Positions 1-8,576 are shown, numbered from the stretch's first letter. The stretch: DNA of 15,518 nt from CAYUNT01 sp964446285 (GCA_964446285.1 CAYUNT010000105.1:1-15518); one strand, 5' to 3'. Numbers and translations: made by a program. The notes: generated from the letters alone by a model not told the origin.

Positions 1-127
1 CCCCTCCGCCAAAACGCCTCTATCGCAAGTGACTCCTGCTGAATGGATTCAGGAAAACGCTGGAAAGGCAAATTGGCATCCAGGCAGGTGGGTGGAGCCG
101 CTTTTTCAGGAAATTACTCGGGCATGC

Positions 128-2968
128 TCAAAAAACGCGCACTTCCACCAGGTGGAAGCTCGTGTTGGCCGTGTTGTGGAGCATGGTGACGCGGACGTAT
201 CGGACCAGGTTGGGGGCGAATTCGAACAAATCCCCAGCGGCGGTGGCGGCGAGTTTGTTGGCGCTCCTATCGCCCACGCGCTGCCACTCGCGCCCGTCCG
301 CCGAGGTCTCCACGAAGTATTGATAGGCGCGCTCGCCATCCCAATACGGATAAACACGAACGGCGCTGATGTTGCGCGCGCTGCCTAAATCCAACTGAAT
401 CCACTGCGGGGCGGGCGGGCCAACCCACCAGGAGGAGGCGTCTTTGTCGCGGCTGTCGCCATCGACGGCGAACTCGGGCGGATGGCCGGGTTCGCTAGGC
501 GAGGAGGCGGTGACGCGGCATCCCACGGCGAGACCGGCATTCTGGAAGTCGTAAAGCTCGCGAAATTGACGGGCGCGTTCGGCAGGAGAAAGGATCGCGG
601 GCGCTTCGATTGCGACGGTTTCTCCCCCCGCCGCCTTGTAATCGGCGTATCGGCGGGCGTATTCGTGGCGGTATTCGGCCACGGCGCGCTCGAAGGAAAG
701 CGGCTCGACGCCCTCGCGGCGCGTCCACTTGAGTTCCACGCGCCGGACGTCTGGCGGATACATGAGCGCATCGCCAAGGCGCCCATAGGGAATCGTTTCG
801 GATTTCGCGGATTCCAACTTCACAAAATACGGAATGTGAACTACGATGGCGCTGGGCGTTTCGCGGAAATGCGATTCGATTTCCAGCACAGCGCCCCCTT
901 CCGAAAAGCGAAGCGAGGCATCGAGAGGTCCGCACTCGGTGGGCGCGTTTTCCAGGCGGATTTCGCGTCCGGGCGCGGCCCACTCGGGCGAAATCGCCGA
1001 AAACAAATGAATTTCGCGAGGTCCGAGGCCGCCCTCGCCGCCGCGCTCCATTACGAGCATGTTGCGAAGCAGCAGCGTGAGCATCGCCGAACCCCAGCCG
1101 TGCGGCGGGTAATTGTAAGTCACATCGCGATGCCCCCAAGGCACCGCCTGCCACTCGAACATCTCGTGCGTCGATCCCGTATGGAGCAAAATGGCGTAAA
1201 GGTCGCGCACGGCCTGTTCCTGTTCGCCGCGCACGACGTGGTTTTGCGTGGCCTTAACGGTGAGATATTGGTGAAGACCCCACAGATAGGTCATGACGCC
1301 TTCTTTGTATTTTTCGCGGTGGACTTTTTCGAGCGTTGCGCCGACGCGCGGATCGGCGGGGTCCAGAACCTCGCTCGGATACAGGCCGATCAAATTGCCC
1401 CAATCCTGCCCGCCTTCGGCGTCGATTCCGGGCGGAATCGCGCCAGCCGCGCCGCAGACTTCGCCGAGTTTTTTCATAAACGCGGCGTGGAAATCCTCGT
1501 ATTCCGCGCGGAGGGCGCGGGCGTCGTCCAGGTGGCTTGTCAGTTCCGCCAGGCGGATCGCCGTGCGCAACCCGAGCAAGGCCCAGAAGTTGTGGCCGGT
1601 GTAATGACCCGTCAGGAGCTCGTTGTCGGCCACATGCGTGGCAGGCATAAGGTGCATCGGGTCGGCGGCGCGGGCGCGGCGCAGCCAATCGACGGCCGGC
1701 GGAATCATGGGATAGATGCGCTCAGCATACGCGCGGTCGCCCGCGATAAATGCATGCTGCCCGAGCGCATAAAGCGCCTGCCCAAACCCGTCCATCTGCC
1801 CTTCCTGCGACATAAAAAGCCCGTCCGATTTTTGAAACTTCGGATACACTTCGAGCAGACGGGCGGCGAGGTCATGACGCCCCAGAACCTCATGGGCGCG
1901 GATGATGTAGGCGGCGTCGCGCAGCCAGAATCCGCGGTATTGGAATTTGTTCACACCCTGCATCCAATTGCCGTCGCGCTGCCAGATGGCCTCCAAAATG
2001 TAGGCATAATTGGCGCGCATTGCCTGCTCGACCTTTGGCTCCGGAATGGAATAAATCGCGGCGGGGGCATAACTTTTCATCCAGAGTGCGATGGTGCGCA
2101 GGCGTTGCGTTTCGTAATTTGCGGAGCGAATTGCCTCGGCAAGCGCAGGTTCGGAAAGGGGAATGGGCGCGACGGGCATTTTGAAAATAAACTCGCGCTC
2201 CTCGCCGGGCGCAAGGCGCGGCTCGAACCACGCCAGGCCCACCTCGGCGCGTTCCGTGATCGAGAAATCGCGCCCTTGAAAAGGAGCCGAGTATGCCACG
2301 CCCGGAACTGCCTCTTGCCGTGCGCCCTGCGGATAGAACAGCGCAATTTTGCCCCCGCGAATAAGCGCATCCTCCGTCATTTCGTAGGTCCAATCGGGGG
2401 AAAACGGAAATTGCTTCAGGCCCGCGAAACGGTGGTCTTCGCAAAAATACCGCGTGGCGGAGGCAACATGGGCCGGAAGGGTTTCCGAGGCGCTAGTGTT
2501 TCGCGCCGTGAGTTTTACAAACAAAATGGATGTGGAGAGCGGATCGGCGTCAAGCGTGTTGACAAACGCTTCGATGCTGTAAGCGATGGCGGCGTCTTTC
2601 CAGCCAAAACGCACAATAGGCATCCAGCCGTCGAGGAATTCCTTCTGGCGCACCATGACGGGACGCGGCGGCTGGCCATAGAGAAAACACAGTTCCGCGC
2701 CACCCGCCCAGAATGCGCCGTCGAAAGTGACCTGGACGCCGCGTTTGGAGGCGGGAACGGCGAGGCAGGTCGAAGGCTTCGATAAATAACAAAATGGCCC
2801 CTCGGCGTCGATGGCGGGATCGACCATGCGGAGTTTCTTTTGCTCGGCCCAGTAGTCGTCCTCGGCGCGCGCTGCAATGGGCGTCGCTGCAATCAAAGCA
2901 AGGGCGATTGCGCAGGCGTGGAGCGCCGCGCCTGCCTTATGGATTGTGAAGAGGTTGTGGCATTTCAT
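128..2968 (-). CDS. secreted six-hairpin glycosidase-like protein with C-terminal discoidin (F5/8 type C) domain
   Basis: This encodes about 946 residues and is probably an exported carbohydrate-active enzyme. Residues 1-35 form a signal peptide: a short basic stretch, a hydrophobic Ala/Leu/Ile core, then an A-R-A type cleavage site before EDDYW. A beta-rich region (about 40-295) is followed by an all-helical part (about 300-645) containing FWLRDAAYI near 347-355, which resembles the W-(L/I)-R-D signature of (alpha/alpha)6 glycosidases of the glucoamylase/six-hairpin type. HEMFEW near 601-606 offers another acidic residue. Residues about 813-946 look like a discoidin/CBM32-like domain (FAVDGD, SSWW, WIQLDLG, VRYVRVT). 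I cannot assign a GH family or substrate. An ATG four codons upstream (2980) is possible, but a GGAAGG directly abuts it, whereas this start leaves a usable 12 nt. It is divergent from the GH84 gene and may be co-regulated with it. Confidence 0.85.
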   Translation of the reverse strand: MKCHNLFTIHKAGAALHACAIALALIAATPIAARAEDDYWAEQKKLRMVDPAIDAEGPFCYLSKPSTCLAVPASKRGVQVTFDGAFWAGGAELCFLYGQPPRPVMVRQKEFLDGWMPIVRFGWKDAAIAYSIEAFVNTLDADPLSTSILFVKLTARNTSASETLPAHVASATRYFCEDHRFAGLKQFPFSPDWTYEMTEDALIRGGKIALFYPQGARQEAVPGVAYSAPFQGRDFSITERAEVGLAWFEPRLAPGEEREFIFKMPVAPIPLSEPALAEAIRSANYETQRLRTIALWMKSYAPAAIYSIPEPKVEQAMRANYAYILEAIWQRDGNWMQGVNKFQYRGFWLRDAAYIIRAHEVLGRHDLAARLLEVYPKFQKSDGLFMSQEGQMDGFGQALYALGQHAFIAGDRAYAERIYPMIPPAVDWLRRARAADPMHLMPATHVADNELLTGHYTGHNFWALLGLRTAIRLAELTSHLDDARALRAEYEDFHAAFMKKLGEVCGAAGAIPPGIDAEGGQDWGNLIGLYPSEVLDPADPRVGATLEKVHREKYKEGVMTYLWGLHQYLTVKATQNHVVRGEQEQAVRDLYAILLHTGSTHEMFEWQAVPWGHRDVTYNYPPHGWGSAMLTLLLRNMLVMERGGEGGLGPREIHLFSAISPEWAAPGREIRLENAPTECGPLDASLRFSEGGAVLEIESHFRETPSAIVVHIPYFVKLESAKSETIPYGRLGDALMYPPDVRRVELKWTRREGVEPLSFERAVAEYRHEYARRYADYKAAGGETVAIEAPAILSPAERARQFRELYDFQNAGLAVGCRVTASSPSEPGHPPEFAVDGDSRDKDASSWWVGPPAPQWIQLDLGSARNISAVRVYPYWDGERAYQYFVETSADGREWQRVGDRSANKLAATAAGDLFEFAPNLVRYVRVTMLHNTANTSFHLVEVRVF

Positions 2969-2980
2969 TCCGATTCGCAT

Positions 2981-2986
2981 CCTTCC
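2981..2986 (-). promoter_or_regulatory. ribosome binding site (GGAAGG) deciding the glycosidase start
   Basis: On the minus strand GGAAGG immediately precedes the ATG at 2980 and lies 12 nt before the ATG at 2968. Zero spacing cannot work for the first ATG, so this site favours the second. The spacing is somewhat long, so the choice is tentative. Confidence 0.4.
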
Positions 2987-3035
2987 AAAAGAGGCGCGCC
3001 TGAAGAGTTTTAGGCTTGCAGGTAAAACGTTTATT

Positions 3036-3048
3036 CTGGACGGTCCAG
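3036..3048. promoter_or_regulatory. 13-bp perfect palindrome, candidate operator between divergent glycosidase genes
   Basis: CTGGAC-G-GTCCAG is a perfect 6+1+6 inverted repeat. It lies about 70 nt upstream of the minus-strand glycosidase start and about 180 nt upstream of the GH84 start, in the 258-bp divergent intergenic region. The placement suits a dimeric regulator, but no regulator gene is in the window and I found no convincing -35/-10 pair around it. The rest of the intergenic region holds only an isolated CATAAT (3132-3137) that could be a weak -10 for the plus-strand gene. Confidence 0.35.
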
Positions 3049-3210
3049 CAAGCGGCGCAAGGGGCGATTCATCGCGAGGTCTGCTTGGCCCGCGCGGCCT
3101 GGCTTGTGCTCCGCTCGCAGCCGCTCAAGTGCATAATTTCGCCGGGCGCCATGTCAATAGCCCAGTGCGGAAGATGGATCAATACGCTTCGGCGCGCCGC
3201 CTTTTATCGC

Positions 3211-3216
3211 AAGGAG
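3211..3216 (+). promoter_or_regulatory. ribosome binding site (AAGGAG) for the GH84 gene
   Basis: AAGGAG lies 10 nt before the ATG at 3227. The next in-frame ATG (3242) would be 25 nt away, so the first ATG is the better start. Confidence 0.7.
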
Positions 3217-3226
3217 ATATTCAGGA

Positions 3227-5926
3227 ATGTATTGCTCGAATATGGGAACAAGATGGATTCGCGGGGCGGCAGCCCTGATTGCATGCCTGGCGATTATCGC
3301 ATGCACGCCCACCAATCGAGGCGCGGACCCAAAGGCGGCCGACTATCTGATTCCACGGCCGCGCGAAGTGCGCATGAACCGCGAAACAGTGGATTTCACT
3401 GGCGCGGCGCGGATTTCCGGCGGCGAGCAGAATCCCCGCGCGCTCCGGGGGCTGGAGGAGGTCCTGAAGCGGCATGGAATATCCGCGGCGGATAATGGCG
3501 ATGACGCTAACGTTATTTCAATAGCATTAGGACGGGATGCTTGTTCCGCGCTGGATTCCGCAATCGAGGCCGAAATGCGCGATTTGCCCCCCGAAGGCTA
3601 TGTGCTCAAAATCACGCGCGTGAATGGGCGTCCGGTGGCGCTTCTGGCGGGCGCTTCGGAAGCCGGAACTTTTTACGCCGCGCAAACGCTCGATCAGTTG
3701 CTTGGGCGCGGATCCCGTCTGCACGCGCTTCAAATTCGCGACTGGCCGGCCTTCACGCGCGAACGCGGATACGGTGAGTTTTTCTATGGAAAACCCTGGA
3801 CCGCCGAAGAGCGCACAGCCGCCATCGAATACATGGCGCGCATAAAAATGAACTTCTATATGTATTCGCCCAAGGATGATCCTTACAACCGCGACCGCTG
3901 GCGCGAGCCGTATCCGCAGCCCGAACTCGACCGCATGAAATCCATCGTCGATCTGGCGCGCGAGAATTTTATCACGTTCTCCTTCGCGATGAATCCGGGG
4001 CTGTCGATCCGCTATTCGTCTGACGAGGATTTCCGCATCCTGATGGGCAAATTCGACGCGGCCTATGACCTGGGTGCGCGCGACTTTTCGCTTCAACTCG
4101 ACGACCTCGGCAACGCGGTCCGCCACGAAGAAGACGCCAAGGTCTTCAAGAGCACAGGCGAAGCCCACGCGACGCTTATGAACAAGGTCTATCACGCGCT
4201 GAAGAAAAAGGACCCGTCGATTGGGTATTCCGTATGCGGGCAGATGTATTACATCGCCAAACCCGACGACTACACGCTTGATTTGGGGCGCATCCTCGAT
4301 CCGGCGATTCCCATAATGTGGACGGGCGGCGATGTGGTGGACAGCGAAATCACCGTGCCGGAAATTTACCTCTACGCCTCGGGGATCCGGCGTCCGCCCT
4401 TCATTTCCGATAATTACCCCGTGAACGATTTTTCGGTAAACCGGCTCTTCATGGGTCCGCTGACCGGGCGCGCAAACGACCTTGTGGAACACGTGTATCC
4501 GGGATTTATCGAAAATCCAATGAATCAGGAAGAAGCGTCGAAAATCGCCCTGGCCACCATCGCCGACTACGCGTGGAACCCGGCCGCCTACGATCCGGAA
4601 CGCTCGTGGAACAACGCAATCCGGCTGGTCGCGGGGGATCAGGGCTTCGATGCAATGCGGCTTTTTTGCGAAAATAACCGCAACAGCGTAATGGAAAAAC
4701 GCGAGTCGATCGAGCTGGCAGCGCTGCAGAATGCGTATTTCCACCGGTCGGCGCCAGGATCATACGGGGCGCTGTGGAATTACCTGGAGCGTCTGTCGCG
4801 GCTGCGCGAGGACCTCCACGCCACAGTGGACAATCCGCGCCTGCTTGAGGAAATCGATCCTTGGGTGCGGAAAATGGCCGCGCTGGGAGAGGCAGAACTC
4901 CTCGCCCTGGACATTGCCAATAGCGAACACCGTGTTTCCATCGAAGAGAACTGGAAAAAATGGAATCGTCTGAACAAGTCCGTGGCGGCGCTTGCCGCCA
5001 TGCCGCAGGAGGTTATGGGCGATATTCCGCACCGCGTGATACGGCGCGTAACGGTGGGCGGAGAGGGCTTTGGAGTGCGCCGGGTATTTCCTTCAGCCAC
5101 ATGGAGAAAAGGCGGCGCAGGACCGCTTGATCCCATGGGCGGCGAGTCGATTGACCTGATGATAGATGGGAATCCTGAAACCGCCTTTGTCACTTCGCGC
5201 GGACTAAAAGCGGGTGATTGGATAGAAGTGTCGCTCCCGTCCTATCGGCCCGTTCGCGCCATTCGCGTGCAGATGGCATCGAATTCCGCCCCTGTGAATT
5301 TCATATATAACGGAATCCTGGAATATCAGACGGGTTTCGGCGGCTGGAAACCTCTGGCCCGCGTGAATAAGCCGGAAGTGAACTGGAGCGCGGAAAAGCC
5401 CATCAAAATGATGACGGCACGCATTCGCGTTCTTGCGGATCAGGAACAGCGCCTTGTGGTTCGCGAATTCTATTTGGATATTGCAGATCGCCCATCGGTC
5501 CGGGGCACAATGCCGGGTCTGGACGCCCCGGGCGCTAGGGAGGCGGTGAACGACGGAAGCGTGACAACGGTGTATCGCACAAACGGTCCGGCGGCAAAGG
5601 GCCAGACGCTGGAATTGTGGCTGGATGGCGGCAGCGGCAATGGCGGCAATGGCAGCGGCGGCGCGAATCGGGGAAAGGCGCGCAAACTTGAACGTGTCAC
5701 TTTGCTTATGGGAGAAAGGGAATATATCCGGCACGGAATACTTGAAGCCACAAGCGATGGGGAAAACTGGTTCGAAGCCGCGCCCGTGAACCGATGCGCG
5801 CATCGGATTGATTTCCGGAGTGCCGGAGCGATTCGCGCGGTTCGCATCCGCTTGCTGCAGCCACAAGCCGGGCCGATTGCCATCCACGAATTTTCGGTTC
5901 GCGATAGCAGTTGGCGCGTCCTATAG
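3227..5926 (+). CDS. GH84 beta-N-acetylglucosaminidase-family lipoprotein with discoidin-like domains
   Basis: This 899-residue protein is a recognisable family GH84 glycosidase; the family removes terminal beta-GlcNAc by substrate-assisted catalysis. Residues 1-26 are a lipoprotein signal ending LAIIAC, with C26 as the lipidated Cys. An N-terminal GH84/GH20-type alpha/beta domain (about 40-170) precedes the barrel. GH84 hallmarks in order are GEFFYGKPW (183-191), SPKDDPY (214-220), the catalytic Asp pair in LQLDDLGN (D292, D293), IMWTGGDV (363-370) and SDNYPVND (394-401). A helical region (about 430-600) is followed by a discoidin-like domain (about 640-752) and a second one (about 765-895) interrupted by a Gly/Asn/Ser run. 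All expected catalytic residues are present, so activity is likely. The substrate could be mucin-type glycan, a GlcNAc-modified protein or another amino-sugar polymer; the sequence does not tell. It is divergent from the six-hairpin glycosidase-like gene. Confidence 0.93.
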   Translation: MYCSNMGTRWIRGAAALIACLAIIACTPTNRGADPKAADYLIPRPREVRMNRETVDFTGAARISGGEQNPRALRGLEEVLKRHGISAADNGDDANVISIALGRDACSALDSAIEAEMRDLPPEGYVLKITRVNGRPVALLAGASEAGTFYAAQTLDQLLGRGSRLHALQIRDWPAFTRERGYGEFFYGKPWTAEERTAAIEYMARIKMNFYMYSPKDDPYNRDRWREPYPQPELDRMKSIVDLARENFITFSFAMNPGLSIRYSSDEDFRILMGKFDAAYDLGARDFSLQLDDLGNAVRHEEDAKVFKSTGEAHATLMNKVYHALKKKDPSIGYSVCGQMYYIAKPDDYTLDLGRILDPAIPIMWTGGDVVDSEITVPEIYLYASGIRRPPFISDNYPVNDFSVNRLFMGPLTGRANDLVEHVYPGFIENPMNQEEASKIALATIADYAWNPAAYDPERSWNNAIRLVAGDQGFDAMRLFCENNRNSVMEKRESIELAALQNAYFHRSAPGSYGALWNYLERLSRLREDLHATVDNPRLLEEIDPWVRKMAALGEAELLALDIANSEHRVSIEENWKKWNRLNKSVAALAAMPQEVMGDIPHRVIRRVTVGGEGFGVRRVFPSATWRKGGAGPLDPMGGESIDLMIDGNPETAFVTSRGLKAGDWIEVSLPSYRPVRAIRVQMASNSAPVNFIYNGILEYQTGFGGWKPLARVNKPEVNWSAEKPIKMMTARIRVLADQEQRLVVREFYLDIADRPSVRGTMPGLDAPGAREAVNDGSVTTVYRTNGPAAKGQTLELWLDGGSGNGGNGSGGANRGKARKLERVTLLMGEREYIRHGILEATSDGENWFEAAPVNRCAHRIDFRSAGAIRAVRIRLLQPQAGPIAIHEFSVRDSSWRVL
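5627..5662 (+). repeat. Gly/Asn/Ser codon repeat inside the GH84 gene
   Basis: Twelve codons (residues 801-812) are only GGC, AGC and AAT, giving a glycine-rich run within the last discoidin-like domain. It probably encodes a flexible surface loop and arose by slippage of GGC/AAT-type triplets. It keeps the frame. Confidence 0.75.
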
Positions 5927-6001
5927 AGCGCGCGAATGCCGGAGGAGCCGCCGCGACAAAACCGCGCCAGCCCCTGGACATTCCGGCGTGATGTGAAAAT
6001 T

Positions 6002-7057
6002 TCAGGGCTTGGGAGAAGTGAAAAGCGAGAGCCAAAGCGCGCGCTGCCCGCGAACCTCGCGCCGGGCAAGAAGAGCCGGCCAGAAGTCCTCCAGAACATA
6101 TAGCGTGTTCATCCATGCGCCTGCCACTCCAAGGACGAGCGCGGCGAAGCCAAAGGCAATGGCCGGAAACAGATAAATGACGTCGTTAATCAAGCCGGTG
6201 ATGAGAAAACACAGGCTGGCAAATTCCAGACACAACGCCGCGGCCAGGGGAGCGATATGAATCGCGGAAAAGCCAATGGCCACCACATCAAACAGGCGCG
6301 GGCCAATGTTCAGCGTCTGTCCGATCGCCAGTGTGGCAATGGCCACAGTGGTAATCATCCCGGCCAGAGCCAGCAAAAAAACGGCGATCCCCAAAAGGCC
6401 GTAATGCCAGGGTTTGAAAACCACATAGGAGTCTTTTAGCCACCACACAGCGGTTCCGCGGATTTCCTGGGGTATGAGCAATTCCAGGCGCGCAAAGGCC
6501 ACGCCTGCCACAACAAACGCGACAGCGAGCACCACATGACGCGCCCGCTCGATCAGTGGCGACCAGAGCCATCCCCATAGATAATGCTCTTCGCGAAGCG
6601 GCGTCAGGGCGAGTTGCTCCCAGATCATCGCCTTGTCCGAGGTTTTGATAAACCGGCCCGCGCGCGCTGCAAGCACCGGCGCGCACAACAGCAACGAAAC
6701 AATATAAACAGCGCCCGCTGCCGTGAAGATGTTCATGGGCAGCGCAAGAGGAATCGCTTTTTTCTCATAGCGCATGACAAGAGCGGATATGCCGAGGGCG
6801 ATCACGCCAAAAAACAGCCCCAGCAGAATATCGCCACGAAGCCCCTGAAAAGCCCGGCGGCGGCGCGAATACGCCACGCATTGCGCTTTCAAATACACAG
6901 GCGAATCCGCCAGCGTGGCGCTGTGCTCCTTGCGAAGCCAGATCAGAAACGCCAGCGGCTCGCGCAAAAAAGCGGGCGCGGGCCGCGCGGGCGACCAGGC
7001 ATCGACGGGAGAAGGCGCCCCAATGCTCTCGACACTTTCCAAAACAGATTCACTCAC
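6002..7057 (-). CDS. multi-pass integral membrane protein, unknown function (ABC-2 permease-like features)
   Basis: This 351-residue protein has a soluble Pro/Ala-rich N-terminus (about 1-75) and some six or seven hydrophobic segments near 77-95, 107-131, 173-193, 219-246, 256-278 and 280-318. The hydrophilic stretch MIWEQLALTPL (144-154), between the second and third segments, resembles the E-x-L-x-x-T-P-L loop of some ABC-2 type export permeases, but there is no ATPase gene beside it, so I leave the function open. The start is GTG (7055-7057) and lies 7 nt after the argJ stop; no ATG is available near the N-terminus and the ribosome binding site is weak, which suggests translation coupled to argJ. 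It converges on the GH84 gene with a 75-nt gap in which I see no clear terminator. Confidence 0.8.
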   Translation of the reverse strand: MSESVLESVESIGAPSPVDAWSPARPAPAFLREPLAFLIWLRKEHSATLADSPVYLKAQCVAYSRRRRAFQGLRGDILLGLFFGVIALGISALVMRYEKKAIPLALPMNIFTAAGAVYIVSLLLCAPVLAARAGRFIKTSDKAMIWEQLALTPLREEHYLWGWLWSPLIERARHVVLAVAFVVAGVAFARLELLIPQEIRGTAVWWLKDSYVVFKPWHYGLLGIAVFLLALAGMITTVAIATLAIGQTLNIGPRLFDVVAIGFSAIHIAPLAAALCLEFASLCFLITGLINDVIYLFPAIAFGFAALVLGVAGAWMNTLYVLEDFWPALLARREVRGQRALWLSLFTSPKP

Positions 7058-7064
7058 GTTGTGC

Positions 7065-8393
7065 TCACGTCCGATACTCGGCGTTGATTTTCACATAATC
7101 GTAGGTCAGGTCGCAGGTCCAGACGACCGATTGCGCCTGCCCGGCCCGCAGGTCCACGTCGATTTGGATTTCGGCGTTTTCCGCCATGTAGGCATGAACA
7201 ACCTTTTCCTCGAACGCCTCGGGCCTTCCTTTACGAAAGACGCACGTGGGGCCGATTGAGATGACAACGCGCTCGGGATCGTAAGGCGTGTCGCAATTTC
7301 CGACGGCGCACGCTAGGCGGCCCCAGTTGGGATCGCGCCCGAAGAGCGCGCACTTTACAAGATTCGATCCGGCAATGGCTTTGGCGCAGGCGCGGGCGCC
7401 TGCTTCCGTGGCCGCGCCGCGAACGCGAACCGTGACGAGGCGCGTGGCCCCCTCGCCGTCGCGGGCGATTTCGCGGGCCAGATCGGCGCAGACTTCCGTA
7501 AGCGCGGACTCGAATTTCTCGAAGTCGGGCGTGCCGGGCTTGAGCGCGCGCCGGTTTGCCGCGCCATTGGCCAGGATGAGCGCCATGTCGCTCGTCGAGG
7601 TGTCTCCATCAACCGTCACGCAATGGAACGAGCGATCCACCACGCGGCGGACGGCGCGCTCCAGGGCGGCGCGCGGCACTTTCGCGTCCGTGGCCACAAA
7701 CGCCAGCATCGTCCCGAGGCTCGGATGAATCATGCCGGATCCCTTGCAGATGCCAAGCACGCGGACGCGCTCGCCGCCTTCGAGCGCCACTTCGCGCCAT
7801 GCGATCTTGGGGCGTGTGTCCGTCGTCATAATGCCTTGTTCGGCGGCGTGCCAGCCCGCGGCAGTGGCGGAGGCGGCCTGGGCAAGCGACGGAAGCGCGG
7901 CGGCGATTTTCTCCATATTCGGTATGCGCCCGATCACGCCCGTTGATGCCACAATGATTTCCTGCGGTGTGCATCCGGCCTGGCGCGCAAGCAATGCGCA
8001 CATCGCGCGCGCCGCACGCACGCCCTCGCGCCCTGTGCAGGCATTGGCCTGGCCGCTGTTGATGATCACGCCGCGAATGGACTGGGCGTTGCGGGCCAGA
8101 TGCTCGCGCGAGACCGCGAGCGGCGCGCCGGGGAAACGATTGCGCGTGAACATCGCTGCCGCCGCGCAGGGCAATTCGCTCACGATCACAGCCAGATCGG
8201 GCCGTCCCGAAGGTTTCAACCCCGCGATCGCCCCACCCGCGCGAAATCCAAGAGGAACGGGGAAGTCAAGTTCCGCGCCCGCCTGCGCGCTCACTGCTGC
8301 GTCCGCCTGAGTTGGGACGGCGCTGGATTTCACCGAAGCGGTCTTTTTCAGCGAGCCGGTCTTTTTGGTCGATTTTGTCTGCGTTTTCTTCAT
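7065..8393 (-). CDS. argJ: ArgJ, bifunctional ornithine acetyltransferase / N-acetylglutamate synthase
   Basis: ArgJ moves the acetyl group from N-acetylornithine to glutamate (and in bifunctional forms also uses acetyl-CoA) in the cyclic arginine pathway in the cytoplasm. The 442-residue protein shows the family motifs: INSGQANACTG (111-121), VASTGVIGR (148-156), the self-cleavage region KGSGMIHPSLGTML (217-230) with T228 as the expected nucleophile, DGDTSTSD (262-269), and NWGRLACAVG (356-365). The protein should mature into alpha and beta chains between G227 and T228; the usual residue before Thr is Ala, here Gly. Residues 1-44 are a Lys/Ala/Ser/Thr-rich extension ahead of the normal N-terminus (FPVPLGFRAGG), making the protein some 40 residues longer than typical. 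The ATG at 8393 has AGGCGG only 3 nt upstream and GAGGAG 17 nt upstream, so a slightly later start is possible. The membrane-protein gene follows 7 nt downstream. Confidence 0.96.
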   Translation of the reverse strand: MKKTQTKSTKKTGSLKKTASVKSSAVPTQADAAVSAQAGAELDFPVPLGFRAGGAIAGLKPSGRPDLAVIVSELPCAAAAMFTRNRFPGAPLAVSREHLARNAQSIRGVIINSGQANACTGREGVRAARAMCALLARQAGCTPQEIIVASTGVIGRIPNMEKIAAALPSLAQAASATAAGWHAAEQGIMTTDTRPKIAWREVALEGGERVRVLGICKGSGMIHPSLGTMLAFVATDAKVPRAALERAVRRVVDRSFHCVTVDGDTSTSDMALILANGAANRRALKPGTPDFEKFESALTEVCADLAREIARDGEGATRLVTVRVRGAATEAGARACAKAIAGSNLVKCALFGRDPNWGRLACAVGNCDTPYDPERVVISIGPTCVFRKGRPEAFEEKVVHAYMAENAEIQIDVDLRAGQAQSVVWTCDLTYDYVKINAEYRT

Positions 8394-8502
8394 TTTCCGC
8401 CTGTTTGAAACTCCTCGCGAAAAAACATTCCACCGGCGCACACCGGCGCTTTGTAGCGTGGGAAAAAAATCCGCGCTGTCGAGAGAATTTCCAGGATCGG
8501 GG

Positions 8503-8547
8503 GAATGGGACCCATGAGACGAATGGGACGTATGGGACCTATGAGAC
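8503..8547 (+). repeat. 9-bp tandem repeat array, five units (NNATGRGAC)
   Basis: Five contiguous 9-bp units read GAATGGGAC, CCATGAGAC, GAATGGGAC, GTATGGGAC, CTATGAGAC. The last seven bases (ATGRGAC) are constant apart from G/A at one site, and the first two vary. The array lies outside any gene and faces a second array of the same unit in opposite orientation 89 nt further on. Confidence 0.9.
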
Positions 8548-8576
8548 AATTCCCGGCCGGGACGTGGATCGTGTTT

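Noticed and set aside
34..54. Inverted repeat TCCTG...CAGGA downstream of the six-hairpin glycosidase-like gene as a terminator
   Set aside because: The inner palindrome leaves too small a loop, the outer stem is only 5 bp, and no T run follows on the minus strand.
482..2785. 767-codon open frame antisense to the six-hairpin glycosidase-like gene
   Set aside because: Its translation is Arg/His/Gly-rich without recognisable motifs, and such long antisense frames are expected opposite GC-rich codons. The minus-strand reading has a signal peptide and domain motifs.
3527..4744. 405-codon open frame antisense to the GH84 gene
   Set aside because: It lies over the GH84 catalytic domain, whose motifs on the plus strand are unmistakable; the antisense product looks random.
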